Shown: positions 1 through 7,190, counted from the stretch's first letter. The stretch is 8,109 nucleotides of DNA from Bacteroidia bacterium (GCA_016763665.1 JAESTI010000263.1:1-8109); one strand, 5' to 3'. A program made the numbers and translations. Notes: generated by a model from the sequence alone, not told the origin.

Positions 1-995
1 AAAATTTTGTTTTTGGAGGTTCTTCTCCTTTTGCAGGAAAAACATTTTTACCGGGAGCAAGAAAGAAATTTGCACCTAGTTTTATGGGAATATCCAGATC
101 TAACAGCAAATTTGCTCTGGAAAACTTTGTATTTAGTGGAGGCTCACCATTTACACCTAAAGCTTATAGGGTTGGTAAGAGAAAACAAAACCGAATCAGC
201 AGCATGGGAATATACAGAGCTAGCAGCAAGTTTGCACTAGAGAACTTTGTACTAGCGGGTGCTTCACCGTTCTCAGTAGGAATGAAAAGAACATCACTAA
301 AAAAAGCACATAAAAAATCTATTTTTGGCAAGTATGAACCAGACAGGAAATTTAGTTTAGAACAATTTGTATTGGCAGGTGGTGCGCCATTCGCTGTAAG
401 AGCAGTTAGAATGAGAGCCAAAGCCAGAAGAACTTCAAGAGGATTTAAAAGATTTTATGCTGATGATAAATTCGCACTTGAAAACTTTGTGCTTGGCGGT
501 TCTTCTCCATTTGTAACAAGAACATTAAGAAAAATTGGAATTGGTTCTCGTAAAAGACCATCTAATTTATCTATATTTGCACCGTCAAATGAATTCAGGC
601 TAGAGAATTTTGTTTTTGGAGGATTATCTCCGTTCGGCACAAATACTACTGGATTTCAGGCACTTAAACGCAAAATATCCACTTTTGGGAGATATTCAGG
701 TGTTGGACTTGATTTGACATCATTTAGTCTAGAGGGAGGGTCACCCTTTTCAAGAAAAGAACCCAAAAAGCAAAAATTCAAGACTACTGGCACGGGTTTT
801 GAAGAGAAAGGAAGACAGAAGCATTATGACAGGAAATTTGCTTTATTCAGAAAGAAGAAAAGGGACGATGGTTTGCCATATGTGATGAGGGTATCGGAAA
901 ACAAGATGTATTCCAAACGTTATGTAAAAAAAAGAGATAAGAAAAAAGAGCACATATTTGGTAAGAAAGTTCGTAACCATTATAAGATAAAATGA
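1..995 (+). CDS. Basic tandem-repeat protein, 5'-truncated by the window edge
   Basis: The reading frame (first full codon at 3) is open from the window edge to a TGA at 993-995, so the start lies upstream; the ATG at 84 is internal to a repeat and is not taken as the start. About 331 residues are visible. Seven units of roughly 40 residues follow each other: a 15-residue core resembling KFALENFVFGGSSPF, then a 24-26 residue linker rich in Lys and Arg. Just before each core most linkers carry an aromatic at -5 and Phe/Met/Leu at -8. The last about 80 residues are a Lys/Arg-rich tail containing a degenerate KFALF. No Cys and no Trp are visible. I do not recognise the family. The basic linkers would suit binding to a polyanion (nucleic acid, LPS or an acidic polysaccharide) or a structural surface role, but this is inference. 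Any signal peptide would be outside the window. It overlaps the following lipoprotein gene by ATGA, suggesting joint expression. Confidence 0.85.
   Translation, partial: NFVFGGSSPFAGKTFLPGARKKFAPSFMGISRSNSKFALENFVFSGGSPFTPKAYRVGKRKQNRISSMGIYRASSKFALENFVLAGASPFSVGMKRTSLKKAHKKSIFGKYEPDRKFSLEQFVLAGGAPFAVRAVRMRAKARRTSRGFKRFYADDKFALENFVLGGSSPFVTRTLRKIGIGSRKRPSNLSIFAPSNEFRLENFVFGGLSPFGTNTTGFQALKRKISTFGRYSGVGLDLTSFSLEGGSPFSRKEPKKQKFKTTGTGFEEKGRQKHYDRKFALFRKKKRDDGLPYVMRVSENKMYSKRYVKKRDKKKEHIFGKKVRNHYKIK
3..749 (+). repeat. Seven diverged ~120-bp tandem coding repeats
   Basis: Cores begin at about -12 (truncated), 108, 228, 348, 468, 591 and 708, so the period is exactly 120 bp for the first four intervals, then 123 and 117. 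The protein motif is [KE]-F-x-L-E-[NQ]-F-V-[FL]-x-G-[GA]-x-[SA]-P-F. The units differ at many bases, including synonymous positions, so this is an old, selected protein repeat and not a recent slippage array. The seventh unit is degenerate (it begins LDLTSFSLEGGSPF), and a remnant KFALF at 834 lacks the rest of the core. Confidence 0.9.
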
Positions 996-1144
996 GTATA
1001 AAGAGTAACATTATGAAAAGGCTAGTATACATAGCATTAATTGGAGGATTTTTATTTACGATTGCATCTTGCAAAACTTTAAAAGAACCTCCTTGCCCAG
1101 CGTACAGTACAATAGAAGTTAACGAGAGTGAATCAAACGGATAA
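992..1144 (+). CDS. Small lipoprotein (50 or 43 residues), unrecognised family
   Basis: The ATG at 992 overlaps the TGA of the repeat-protein gene (ATGA), giving 50 residues; an in-frame ATG at 1013 gives 43. From the second start the protein begins with MKR, has a hydrophobic stretch (residues 4-18) and a lipobox IASC with Cys at residue 20, as expected for signal peptidase II processing. The mature part is only about 24 residues, KTLKEPPCPAYSTIEVNESE and a short end, with a CPAY motif holding a second Cys. It would be anchored to the inner or outer membrane facing the periplasm or surface. The start at 992 would be translationally coupled to the repeat protein; the start at 1013 gives the more typical signal peptide. 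The function is unknown; the coupling suggests it works with, or anchors, the upstream protein (inference). The 76 bases after it, up to osmC, show no convincing hairpin. Confidence 0.75.
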   Translation: MSIKSNIMKRLVYIALIGGFLFTIASCKTLKEPPCPAYSTIEVNESESNG

Positions 1145-1220
1145 TATCCTGATTTACAAGTAAATAGTTTGCCGCCACAACATTTCTAGTTACTTCAAAA
1201 AACTTCCGGAATAGTTACAA

Positions 1221-1628
1221 TCAGTGAAAGTTGACCACCTGTTTAATTTCAGGATTTAAACTTTTCGCTACGGGGCAATTTATTGCTGCATCCTTTAAGA
1301 AGTCTAAGTCTTCCTGGGAATACCCTTTTTCTGGTAAAGAAAAATTTACATGAATTTCCGAGATCATTCTTGGTTCTGCATTCATTACTTTTTGAACGGA
1401 AACCGTTGCCCCATCAATATCAATATTCCTATCGCTCCCCTTAATTCCCATGATCGTAAGCATACACGATGCTAGAGCTGTTGCTGTTAGGTCAGTTGGT
1501 GAAAAGGCCTCACCCTTTCCCTGGTTATCTACAGGAGCATCTGTTATGATCTTATTCCCTGAACGTTCATGGGTAGCTTCAGTTCTCAACTCTCCTAAAT
1601 ATGTAACATTTGACATGATATTTTCCAT
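1221..1628 (-). CDS. OsmC/Ohr-family thiol peroxidase-like protein
   Basis: The 135-residue product has the two landmark segments of the OsmC/Ohr superfamily: SPTDLTATALASC (Cys55) and INCPVAKSL (Cys118). In characterised members the corresponding pair forms the peroxidatic and resolving thiols that reduce organic hydroperoxides in the cytoplasm; whether this one prefers organic peroxides or another substrate cannot be read from sequence. Length is normal for the family. The longest frame starts at 1628, but an in-frame ATG at 1616 gives MSNVTYLGELRTEATH, which begins like other family members and has GGAAA upstream, so it may be the true start. The gene is divergent from nadD, with only 94 bp between the start codons, and convergent with the small lipoprotein gene. 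A second anti-oxidant gene, sod, lies further right but is not linked in transcription. Confidence 0.93.
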   Translation of the reverse strand: MENIMSNVTYLGELRTEATHERSGNKIITDAPVDNQGKGEAFSPTDLTATALASCMLTIMGIKGSDRNIDIDGATVSVQKVMNAEPRMISEIHVNFSLPEKGYSQEDLDFLKDAAINCPVAKSLNPEIKQVVNFH

Positions 1629-1682
1629 CTTGTAAAATTAACAATTAATTAAATTTTTAGTGAACTATATACATGCAATTGA

Positions 1683-1690
1683 TAACTTTG
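1683..1690 (+). promoter_or_regulatory. Candidate Bacteroidota -7 promoter box for nadD
   Basis: TAACTTTG matches the TAnnTTTG -7 consensus known from Bacteroidota. No good TTTG-type -33 box is seen at the expected distance. Transcription would start near 1697, leaving a leader of about 26 bases before the ATG at 1723. The same short region must also hold the osmC-like promoter on the other strand. Confidence 0.45.
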
Positions 1691-1722
1691 CAACCTCAAA
1701 ATTGAGAAAAATTACTTTCAAA

Positions 1723-2298
1723 ATGAGAATTGGTTTGTTTTTTGGATCTTTTAATCCTGTTCATGTTGGGCATTTAGTAATTGCCAATTACATGTCGGAA
1801 TTTACTGATTTAGATAATGTGTGGTTTGTTGTTTCTCCTCATAATCCCTTAAAGGACAAAAGTACATTACTCAATCCTTATGATCGATTAGATCTAGTTC
1901 GAAGAGCACTTCGGGATTACACTAGCTTAACAGTTACTGATATAGAGTTTAAATTGCCTCAACCATCTTATACTATTGACACCCTCATTTATTTGAAAGA
2001 CAAATATCCGGACAAAGAGTTTGCGTTAATAATGGGCTCAGACAATTTGGAAACAATTCCTAAATGGAAAAACTTTGAGCAATTGATAGGAAACTACCAT
2101 ATATACGTGTACCCAAGACCCAACAGTGATGGAGGCGAACTTAAAACACATCCAAATGTTCACATTACTGAAGCACCTTACATGCAGATATCATCCAGCT
2201 TTATAAGGAAGTCGATCAAAGAAAAAAAAGACGTCCAGTATTACATGCCTGAAAAAGTTTCTGAGTACGTTTCAGAAATGCATTTGTATGAGAAGTGA
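1723..2298 (+). CDS. nadD: Nicotinate-nucleotide adenylyltransferase
   Basis: NadD transfers AMP from ATP to nicotinate mononucleotide, making deamido-NAD, the penultimate step of NAD synthesis, in the cytoplasm. The 191-residue protein shows the nucleotidyltransferase signature GSFNPVHVGH at residues 8-17 (the HxGH motif), the conserved PSYTIDTL at 81-88, the IMGSDNL segment at 103-109, and ISSSFIR at 156-162, the C-terminal ATP-binding ISSTxIR-type motif. A GTG at 1660 would extend the frame by 21 residues, but the ATG at 1723 places the beta-strand RIGLFFGSF at the N-terminus as in the family, and the extension would lie over the likely promoter. No RBS stands out. It is a single gene between the divergent osmC-like gene and a convergent defence gene. 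Confidence 0.95.
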   Translation: MRIGLFFGSFNPVHVGHLVIANYMSEFTDLDNVWFVVSPHNPLKDKSTLLNPYDRLDLVRRALRDYTSLTVTDIEFKLPQPSYTIDTLIYLKDKYPDKEFALIMGSDNLETIPKWKNFEQLIGNYHIYVYPRPNSDGGELKTHPNVHITEAPYMQISSSFIRKSIKEKKDVQYYMPEKVSEYVSEMHLYEK

Positions 2299-2302
2299 AA
2301 TC

Positions 2303-2350
2303 GTGTATTCGTTAAATGGTTGATTAGTGTATTCTTTAATTCGTGCATTA
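2303..2350. repeat. Two tandem 24-bp units after nadD
   Basis: The segments 2303-2326 and 2327-2350 are identical at 19 of 24 positions, both beginning GTGTATTC and ending ATTA. They lie in the 102-bp gap between the stop of nadD and the stop of the convergent DUF262-DUF1524 gene. Sequences of the type ATTCGTGTATTCGT resemble intergenic repeats I associate with Bacteroidota genomes, but that is recollection, not a search. Confidence 0.6.
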
Positions 2351-2362
2351 GAACAACGTTTC

Positions 2363-2390
2363 GGCTAAAAAGGCATAGCCAGTGCTTTTC
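2363..2390. terminator. Weak candidate hairpin between convergent genes
   Basis: GGCTA (2363-2367) can pair with TAGCC (2376-2380) over an 8-base loop, and T-rich sequence follows on the plus strand (2386-2400). An overlapping alternative pairs AAAA and GCA (2368-2375) with TGCTTTT (2383-2389) around a bulge. The stem is short, so a role in ending nadD transcription is only possible. Confidence 0.25.
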
Positions 2391-2400
2391 AATTTCTTTT

Positions 2401-4332
2401 TCATTTCTCTTCCAAATCTTTTAGTTCATTTTCGCTAAAAGCAAATAACTTTAAGAGTACTTCCACCATCGTCTCGTTTCTACTTTTAATGCTCTCTTGT
2501 TGCCATTCTGCGATTGTTGCAAGGTTTGTTCTTCCACCATCATAATCAAATTCAAGATTATTAAGAGAAAGGCCATTTTTATATCCAATATTGATTTTGT
2601 ACCCTAAAAATTTCTTGTTCTGATGCAGATCCTGTTTTTCACCAAAGCATGAATTTGAAAGCTTAGAATTGTAGCCACTCAATGTGAGGTTCCCCAAGCA
2701 GTGCACCCATTCTTCGTGAATCTCGTAAGCTTCTTCTTTATCTCCGTCAGCAATCATATCGATCCAGCACTTTGGGATTGTGTTACCTTGCGGAAGGACA
2801 TGCTCTACTGTCCAAACCAAAAGTCCTTTTTCATTTCGTGCCCATAAATCAGGCTTGTATTCCCGGGAATGAGATACTTCATCCAGTTTTGTAAGTACAT
2901 ATCTTGCCATCCCTGAATTGTAAAAATATAAATTGTCTTCTAAGCCTTCTTTTAGCTTGTTTATAGAGGAAGGCTTTATTTTACCCTTTAACAGTTTGTC
3001 AATAATTAATTCACCTGTCAGGTTTTCACCCTTGTCAATAGCTTTCTGACAAGTTTCTATTACCTCAATGTTTATGGCATCCAAGTCTCTGGTGTTTGGA
3101 AAATCTGTAATGTTCCTCCTCATATAGTATTTAACCAAAAAATCAAGCACTTCATCTAATGTTTTATTCCGATCCGCAAAACAACTTTCGTCAATACAGT
3201 AAAGATAAAGCAACAAAAGATATGATGGTGCGGAACCTATTCTTTGGAGGTCAATCAAGGCTCGGTTTTGACCACAATCATCATAGTTCTCAGGCTCGAT
3301 GAAATAGTTGTAGCTCTCAGCCTTTTCAAGTAAATCATCAAATGTAATCTTGGCATTTTTCTTTATATACTGTTCAAAAATCTTTATTAAATTACTTTTT
3401 GTTGCACGGGTGTATTTTTCTATTCTTTTGTCGGGATAAACCTTAAAAGCGTTGTAGTAGTGCCTTAAAAATCGTTCCTGATCCTTATACTCCGGTAATA
3501 ACTCCAACAAATCCTGCCAATCATCATAGGCCTCATCAATGTTCATTTTGTGCTGTTTTTCCAAATTTGCCAGCATCTTGTTTTTAATAATGTCCATTAC
3601 TGATAAAGGGACACCTCTGTTGTTCAATGATTCAAACAGGGTAAAGGCATCAGAGGAAGATGAAACAGCAATGTGAATGAATTTCAAGCTGTTAATTTTA
3701 TGGAGCAGTTCGTTTAAGCCCTCAAGGGTTTCAGGAAGGTGATCATAGAAGTAATCATAGGCTTTGTATATCCTTCTTATACCGCAAAACTTGGAATTGA
3801 AATTTCCCTTTATTAGTTCCAGTTCATTAAGAATATGCAGGTAGTCCGCATAATTATTTTTTTGTGTAGAAGGTTGAACTCGCAGAAAACAGTACTTATG
3901 CTTATCCTTAAAAAAGCCGAGTTCGCTTTTATTTATGGTTGCCTTTTTGTGAACCAATTGCTTACGGGTGTTGCTCAGTGTGAGTCTGAAGTCCTCCAAT
4001 TCTTCATCATCAATCTCATCATCCATTTCCTCTTGTATTTCAAGAAATGAAGTGTAGATGGCCATCAGCATTAAAGAAATAGTGGTAAGACGTTGTTGCC
4101 CATCAACTACTTCATAAACCCTTGACTCACCCGGGCCTAATTCTGCATTGTCGTCAATGCAAATGATACTGCCCATAAAATATCCGGCATCATTTTCATC
4201 AATGTCATTTAAAAGTTGTTCCCATTCCCCTCGGCCCCAGGTGTATTCCCTTTGGTATTTCGGCACATGGTAATGTTCCAAGTTGCCTTGGGTTTGTAAA
4301 ATATTTGCTAAGGATGGGTCTGTTGCATTCAT
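2401..4332 (-). CDS. DUF262-DUF1524 protein, GmrSD-like type IV restriction enzyme
   Basis: This single 643-residue protein carries both halves of the GmrSD architecture. The N-terminal DUF262 (GmrS/ParB-like) part shows YQREYTW at 26-32, the DGQQRLTT motif at 77-84 (nucleotide hydrolysis in studied members) and FESLNNRGVPLS at 233-244. The middle (about 250-500) is helical and poorly conserved. The C-terminal DUF1524 part has the His-Asn-His-like nuclease pattern: EHVLP at 510-514, HCLGNLTL at 544-551, then N555 and SN at 559-560. All expected key residues are present, so it looks intact. Relatives such as GmrSD and BrxU cut DNA carrying modified bases, and SspE restricts phage alongside phosphorothioate marking; which target applies here cannot be read. 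An acidic stretch at 101-114 is notable. No modification or partner genes lie beside it, so it probably acts alone. It reads in the same direction as kbl with 90 bp between. The start is the only ATG fitting the domain edge. Confidence 0.93.
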   Translation of the reverse strand: MNATDPSLANILQTQGNLEHYHVPKYQREYTWGRGEWEQLLNDIDENDAGYFMGSIICIDDNAELGPGESRVYEVVDGQQRLTTISLMLMAIYTSFLEIQEEMDDEIDDEELEDFRLTLSNTRKQLVHKKATINKSELGFFKDKHKYCFLRVQPSTQKNNYADYLHILNELELIKGNFNSKFCGIRRIYKAYDYFYDHLPETLEGLNELLHKINSLKFIHIAVSSSSDAFTLFESLNNRGVPLSVMDIIKNKMLANLEKQHKMNIDEAYDDWQDLLELLPEYKDQERFLRHYYNAFKVYPDKRIEKYTRATKSNLIKIFEQYIKKNAKITFDDLLEKAESYNYFIEPENYDDCGQNRALIDLQRIGSAPSYLLLLYLYCIDESCFADRNKTLDEVLDFLVKYYMRRNITDFPNTRDLDAINIEVIETCQKAIDKGENLTGELIIDKLLKGKIKPSSINKLKEGLEDNLYFYNSGMARYVLTKLDEVSHSREYKPDLWARNEKGLLVWTVEHVLPQGNTIPKCWIDMIADGDKEEAYEIHEEWVHCLGNLTLSGYNSKLSNSCFGEKQDLHQNKKFLGYKINIGYKNGLSLNNLEFDYDGGRTNLATIAEWQQESIKSRNETMVEVLLKLFAFSENELKDLEEK

Positions 4333-4396
4333 ATTGTTTTCATTTTTTGCATGGGCTACAACAATTCGCTATAAGCCATTACCTATTAGAATTATA

Positions 4397-4427
4397 TTAG
4401 TATCATTTGCGTTAATTTAGTATCATT
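4397..4427. repeat. 11-bp direct repeat between kbl and the defence gene
   Basis: TTAGTATCATT occurs at 4397-4407 and again at 4417-4427, a period of 20 bp. The right copy runs over the stop codon of kbl (complement of 4423-4425). It could be a small duplication of the kbl tail or a binding site pair; nothing in the sequence decides between them. Confidence 0.65.
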
Positions 4428-5628
4428 CTCTTATTGCTTCTTTTAATAATCCTAATTCATTTCCCACTTTTACAAAAGCATTAATGGCTTTATCTAAATG
4501 CTCTTTTTCATGAGCTGCAGATAATTGAACTCTAATTCTGGCTTGACCTTTAGGAACCACCGGAAAATAAAATCCGATAACATAGATCCCTTCTTCCAAA
4601 AGCTTCTCAGCAAAAATTTGTGACTGCTTAGCATCATAGATCATTATAGGAACAATAGGATGGACTCCCGGTTTAATATCAAATCCAGCTTCCGTCATTT
4701 TTTCACGGAAGTATTTAGTGTTCTCTTCAAGCTTGTCTCTTAATTCAGTTGTTTTACTCAACAGGTCAAAAACTGCAATAGAAGCACCAACAATAGCAGG
4801 AGCTAGGGTATTTGAAAATAAATATGGTCTTGACTTCTGCCTTAGCATTTCAATAATTTCTTTTCTGCCGGATGTAAAACCCCCGGAGGCCCCACCTAGC
4901 GCTTTACCCAAAGTTCCTGTAATAATATCTATTCTACCCATCACACCGTTGTGTTCGTGTGTTCCCCTACCTGTTTTACCCATAAATCCTGTACAGTGGC
5001 ACTCATCCACCATCACCAAAGCTTTGTATTTATCTGCCAAATCGCAGATTTTATCGAGTTGTGCAATAGTACCATCCATTGAAAATGAACCATCAGTCAC
5101 GATGATCCTGTTTTTGCAATGTTGCGTTTCCTTCAACTTCTCTTCGAGATCGTCCATATCATTATGAACATACCTCTGTCGCTCTGCCTTGCATAGACGT
5201 ACCCCATCAATTATAGAAGCATGATTTAAGGTATCAGAAATAATAGCATCATCAGGACCTAAAAGTGGTTCGAAAACACCTCCGTTAGCGTCAAATGCAG
5301 CTGCATATAATATAGTATCCTCAGTTCCTAAAAATTGCGCGATCTTTTGCTCCAGTTCTTTATGGATATCTTGAGTTCCACAAATAAATCTTACTGAAGA
5401 CATTCCATATCCGTGAGAATCAATCGCCTTTTTTGCAGCTTCAATGATTTTCGGATGAGAAGATAATCCCAGATAATTGTTTGCACAAAAGTTAATCACT
5501 TCTTTGCCAGATTCCAACTTGATTTCAGCACCCTGAGGTGATACGATAACTCTTTCATTTTTATATAAACCCGCTTCTTTGATATTAACAAGTTCTTTTT
5601 CTAATATTGGTTGCAATGTTTCGTACAT
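4423..5628 (-). CDS. kbl: Glycine C-acetyltransferase (2-amino-3-ketobutyrate CoA ligase)
   Basis: Kbl cleaves 2-amino-3-ketobutyrate with CoA to glycine and acetyl-CoA, the second step of threonine breakdown by the dehydrogenase route, using PLP in the cytoplasm. The 401-residue sequence follows the E. coli enzyme closely from memory: [11 protein letters not shown] (45-55), [16 protein letters not shown] (78-93), [18 protein letters not shown] (131-148, His136 stacking on PLP), VMVDECH (205-211, Asp208 binding the pyridine nitrogen), [13 protein letters not shown] (238-250, Lys242 forming the Schiff base) and [11 protein letters not shown]. These separate Kbl from its relatives BioF, HemA and serine palmitoyltransferase, which share the fold; that choice is fairly secure. 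No threonine dehydrogenase gene is in the window. It is divergent from the patatin gene across 70 bp; the defence gene follows in the same direction. Confidence 0.95.
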   Translation of the reverse strand: MYETLQPILEKELVNIKEAGLYKNERVIVSPQGAEIKLESGKEVINFCANNYLGLSSHPKIIEAAKKAIDSHGYGMSSVRFICGTQDIHKELEQKIAQFLGTEDTILYAAAFDANGGVFEPLLGPDDAIISDTLNHASIIDGVRLCKAERQRYVHNDMDDLEEKLKETQHCKNRIIVTDGSFSMDGTIAQLDKICDLADKYKALVMVDECHCTGFMGKTGRGTHEHNGVMGRIDIITGTLGKALGGASGGFTSGRKEIIEMLRQKSRPYLFSNTLAPAIVGASIAVFDLLSKTTELRDKLEENTKYFREKMTEAGFDIKPGVHPIVPIMIYDAKQSQIFAEKLLEEGIYVIGFYFPVVPKGQARIRVQLSAAHEKEHLDKAINAFVKVGNELGLLKEAIRE

Positions 5629-5648
5629 ATTACAATTGTTTAGTTCGT

Positions 5649-5677
5649 CAAATATTCTAAAATTGCAATATTACAAA
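5649..5677 (-). promoter_or_regulatory. Weak candidate promoter for kbl
   Basis: On the minus strand AATATTTG (complement of 5649-5656) matches the TAnnTTTG box with one change, and a TTTG (complement of 5674-5677) stands 17 bases upstream, slightly closer than usual for Bacteroidota. It would give a leader of about 12-15 bases before the ATG at 5628. The AT-rich context makes a chance match likely. Confidence 0.3.
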
Positions 5678-5698
5678 ATTTAATAGCTATACTGAAAG

Positions 5699-6709
5699 AT
5701 GACAATTAAATGCTTTAGCCTAATTTTTCTGTTATTTCCATTTTTGCTATTCTCCCAAATGAAAAATCTGGTATTTGAAGGAGGTGGAATAAGAGGTATT
5801 GCCTATGCAGGAGCTATAGAAGAACTGCAAAATCAAAATGTTCTTGGAAATATTGAACGTGTAGCAGGTACTTCCGTTGGAGCCTTGGTAGCTACATTAC
5901 TTGCAGTGGATTATACCCCTAATGAAATAAAACAGATCATTTCTGAAACCAATTTTAAGAAATTTGCAGATGGGCAATTTATATTTATAGGTGGAACCAG
6001 GAGAATGATCACAAAATACGGCTGGTACAAAGGAGAAAAATTCAGAAAATGGATTGGTGAAATTATTGAAATTAAAACCGGGAAACCTGATCTTACTTTT
6101 AAGGAGTTACATGAGCTGAAGTCAAATAACAAAAAAGAACTTTATATAACTGCTACAAATTTGAGCAAACAAACCAAAGTTCTTTTTTCATATGAAACTT
6201 ATCCAGATATGGAAATCAGAAATGCGGTTAGAATATCCATGAGTATTCCCATGTATTTTACTGCCATGAGAATTGACAAAGACGGAAATATCACCAAAGA
6301 TAAAAATGCTGATGTTTTTGTAGATGGTGGAATAATAGCCAATTACCCCATCCAAATATTTGATGAACTAAAGTATACAACCACAGTAAATAAGGATACA
6401 AATTTCGTTAACTTTGAAACACTCGGTTTGAGATTGGACAGGAAAGAACAAATAGAGTATGATAATACGAAAAATGGATTAGCACCATACGAAATATCCG
6501 ATTTCAAAACTTATACCGAATCATTTTACAACATAATTATTGAAAATCTAAACAGGCAAAACTTAACTGAGGATGATTGGAAAAGAACCATATCCATCAA
6601 TACTTTAGAAATTGGACCAAAGATCAAACGGCTATCAAAAGAAGAAAAACTAAAATTAATGAACAGCGGAAGTCAGGCTGTAAAAACCTATTTTCAAAAG
6701 ATCAATTAA
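5699..6709 (+). CDS. Secreted patatin-like phospholipase
   Basis: Patatin-like proteins hydrolyse acyl esters of phospholipids with a Ser-Asp dyad. The 336-residue product begins with a hydrophobic signal peptide (residues about 4-19) ending FLLFSQ, the Bacteroidota-style end with cleavage before Gln20, so it should enter the periplasm or beyond. The domain then starts at once: GGGIRG at 28-33 (oxyanion hole), GTSVG at 57-61 with nucleophile Ser59, and DGG at 209-211 with catalytic Asp209. All three are intact, so it should be active. After about residue 230 there is a less conserved C-terminal part; I see no T9SS sorting domain, no lipobox and no beta-barrel, unlike longer PlpD-type proteins. 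The ATG at 5699 is chosen because it gives the complete signal peptide. Its stop is one base from the tadA start, so both are probably on one transcript. The substrate is unknown. Confidence 0.9.
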   Translation: MTIKCFSLIFLLFPFLLFSQMKNLVFEGGGIRGIAYAGAIEELQNQNVLGNIERVAGTSVGALVATLLAVDYTPNEIKQIISETNFKKFADGQFIFIGGTRRMITKYGWYKGEKFRKWIGEIIEIKTGKPDLTFKELHELKSNNKKELYITATNLSKQTKVLFSYETYPDMEIRNAVRISMSIPMYFTAMRIDKDGNITKDKNADVFVDGGIIANYPIQIFDELKYTTTVNKDTNFVNFETLGLRLDRKEQIEYDNTKNGLAPYEISDFKTYTESFYNIIIENLNRQNLTEDDWKRTISINTLEIGPKIKRLSKEEKLKLMNSGSQAVKTYFQKIN

Positions 6710-6710
6710 A

Positions 6711-7160
6711 ATGAAGGAATTATCAGATGAGCATTTCATGAAAGAAGCTCTTAAAGAGGCGCAAAAGGCATTAGAGCAGGATGAAGTACCAATTGGTGCA
6801 GTTGTAGTTAGTAATAATAAAGTAATTGCGAGAGCTCACAATCTTTCTCAACTTTTAACGGACGCAACTGCACACGCTGAAATGCAAGCCATTACCGCAG
6901 CTTCAGAGTTTATGGGAAGTAAATACCTTATTGATTGTACACTATACGTAACATTGGAACCATGTGCTATGTGTGCAGGTGCTACTTTTTGGTCGCAAGT
7001 AAGTAAGATTGTATTTGGAGCCTCGGATCTCAAAAGAGGATTTAGAAGTATTAATAAAGGTATTTTGCATCCTAAAACATTGATCACAAGCGGAATATTG
7101 GAAGATGAATGTTCAATATTACTAAAAGAATTTTTTGAGAAAAAACGAAAGCTAGCTTAA
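6711..7160 (+). CDS. tadA: tRNA-specific adenosine deaminase
   Basis: TadA converts adenosine 34 to inosine in the anticodon of tRNA-Arg(ACG), allowing it to read CGU, CGC and CGA; it acts as a cytoplasmic dimer with zinc. The 149 residues show the deaminase signature: VPIGAVVV at 26-33, TAHAEMQAI at 53-61 with zinc ligand His55 and the proton-shuttling Glu57, and LEPCAMCAG at 82-90 with zinc ligands Cys85 and Cys88. FGASDLKRGF (102-111) is typical of bacterial TadA and argues against guanine or cytosine deaminases. Length is normal. The gene starts one base after the patatin stop, without a clear Shine-Dalgarno, so translation may be coupled. No terminator is seen directly after it. Confidence 0.94.
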   Translation: MKELSDEHFMKEALKEAQKALEQDEVPIGAVVVSNNKVIARAHNLSQLLTDATAHAEMQAITAASEFMGSKYLIDCTLYVTLEPCAMCAGATFWSQVSKIVFGASDLKRGFRSINKGILHPKTLITSGILEDECSILLKEFFEKKRKLA

Positions 7161-7190
7161 CTTATAAAACGACCAATTATGATCTGTACT

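Noticed and set aside
7..240. Open frame of 77 codons in another plus-strand frame
   Set aside because: It lies entirely in the repeat gene, in a shifted frame whose regularity comes from the 120-bp repeats; it has no domain features.
164..640. Minus-strand open frames (164-421 and 455-640)
   Set aside because: They are the antisense of the repeated cores, and their own apparent similarity merely mirrors the coding repeats.
84..995. The ATG at 84 as the start of the repeat protein
   Set aside because: The frame is open without stops to the left edge and the first repeat core (NFVFGGSSPF from position 3) lies before this ATG, so the true start is outside the window.
847..1074. 75-codon minus-strand frame over the end of the repeat gene and the lipoprotein
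   Set aside because: It is opposite two coding frames, and the plus-strand lipobox and ATGA coupling are the stronger signals.
1204..1211. TTCCGGAA palindrome between the lipoprotein and osmC-like genes
   Set aside because: It is an 8-bp self-complementary word with no loop and no extension, so it does not support a terminator or an operator on its own.
3835..4050. 71-codon plus-strand frame opposite the DUF262 gene
   Set aside because: It is antisense to a gene with intact motifs and shows no features of its own.
2324..4407. ATTAGT-containing sequences on both sides of the defence gene as target-site duplications
   Set aside because: The similarity between 2324-2335 and 4396-4407 needs a gap and mismatches and is easily chance in AT-rich DNA; no transposase or integrase is present.
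4718..5167. 149-codon plus-strand frame opposite kbl
   Set aside because: It is antisense to the most conserved part of kbl, has no recognisable motif and no RBS.
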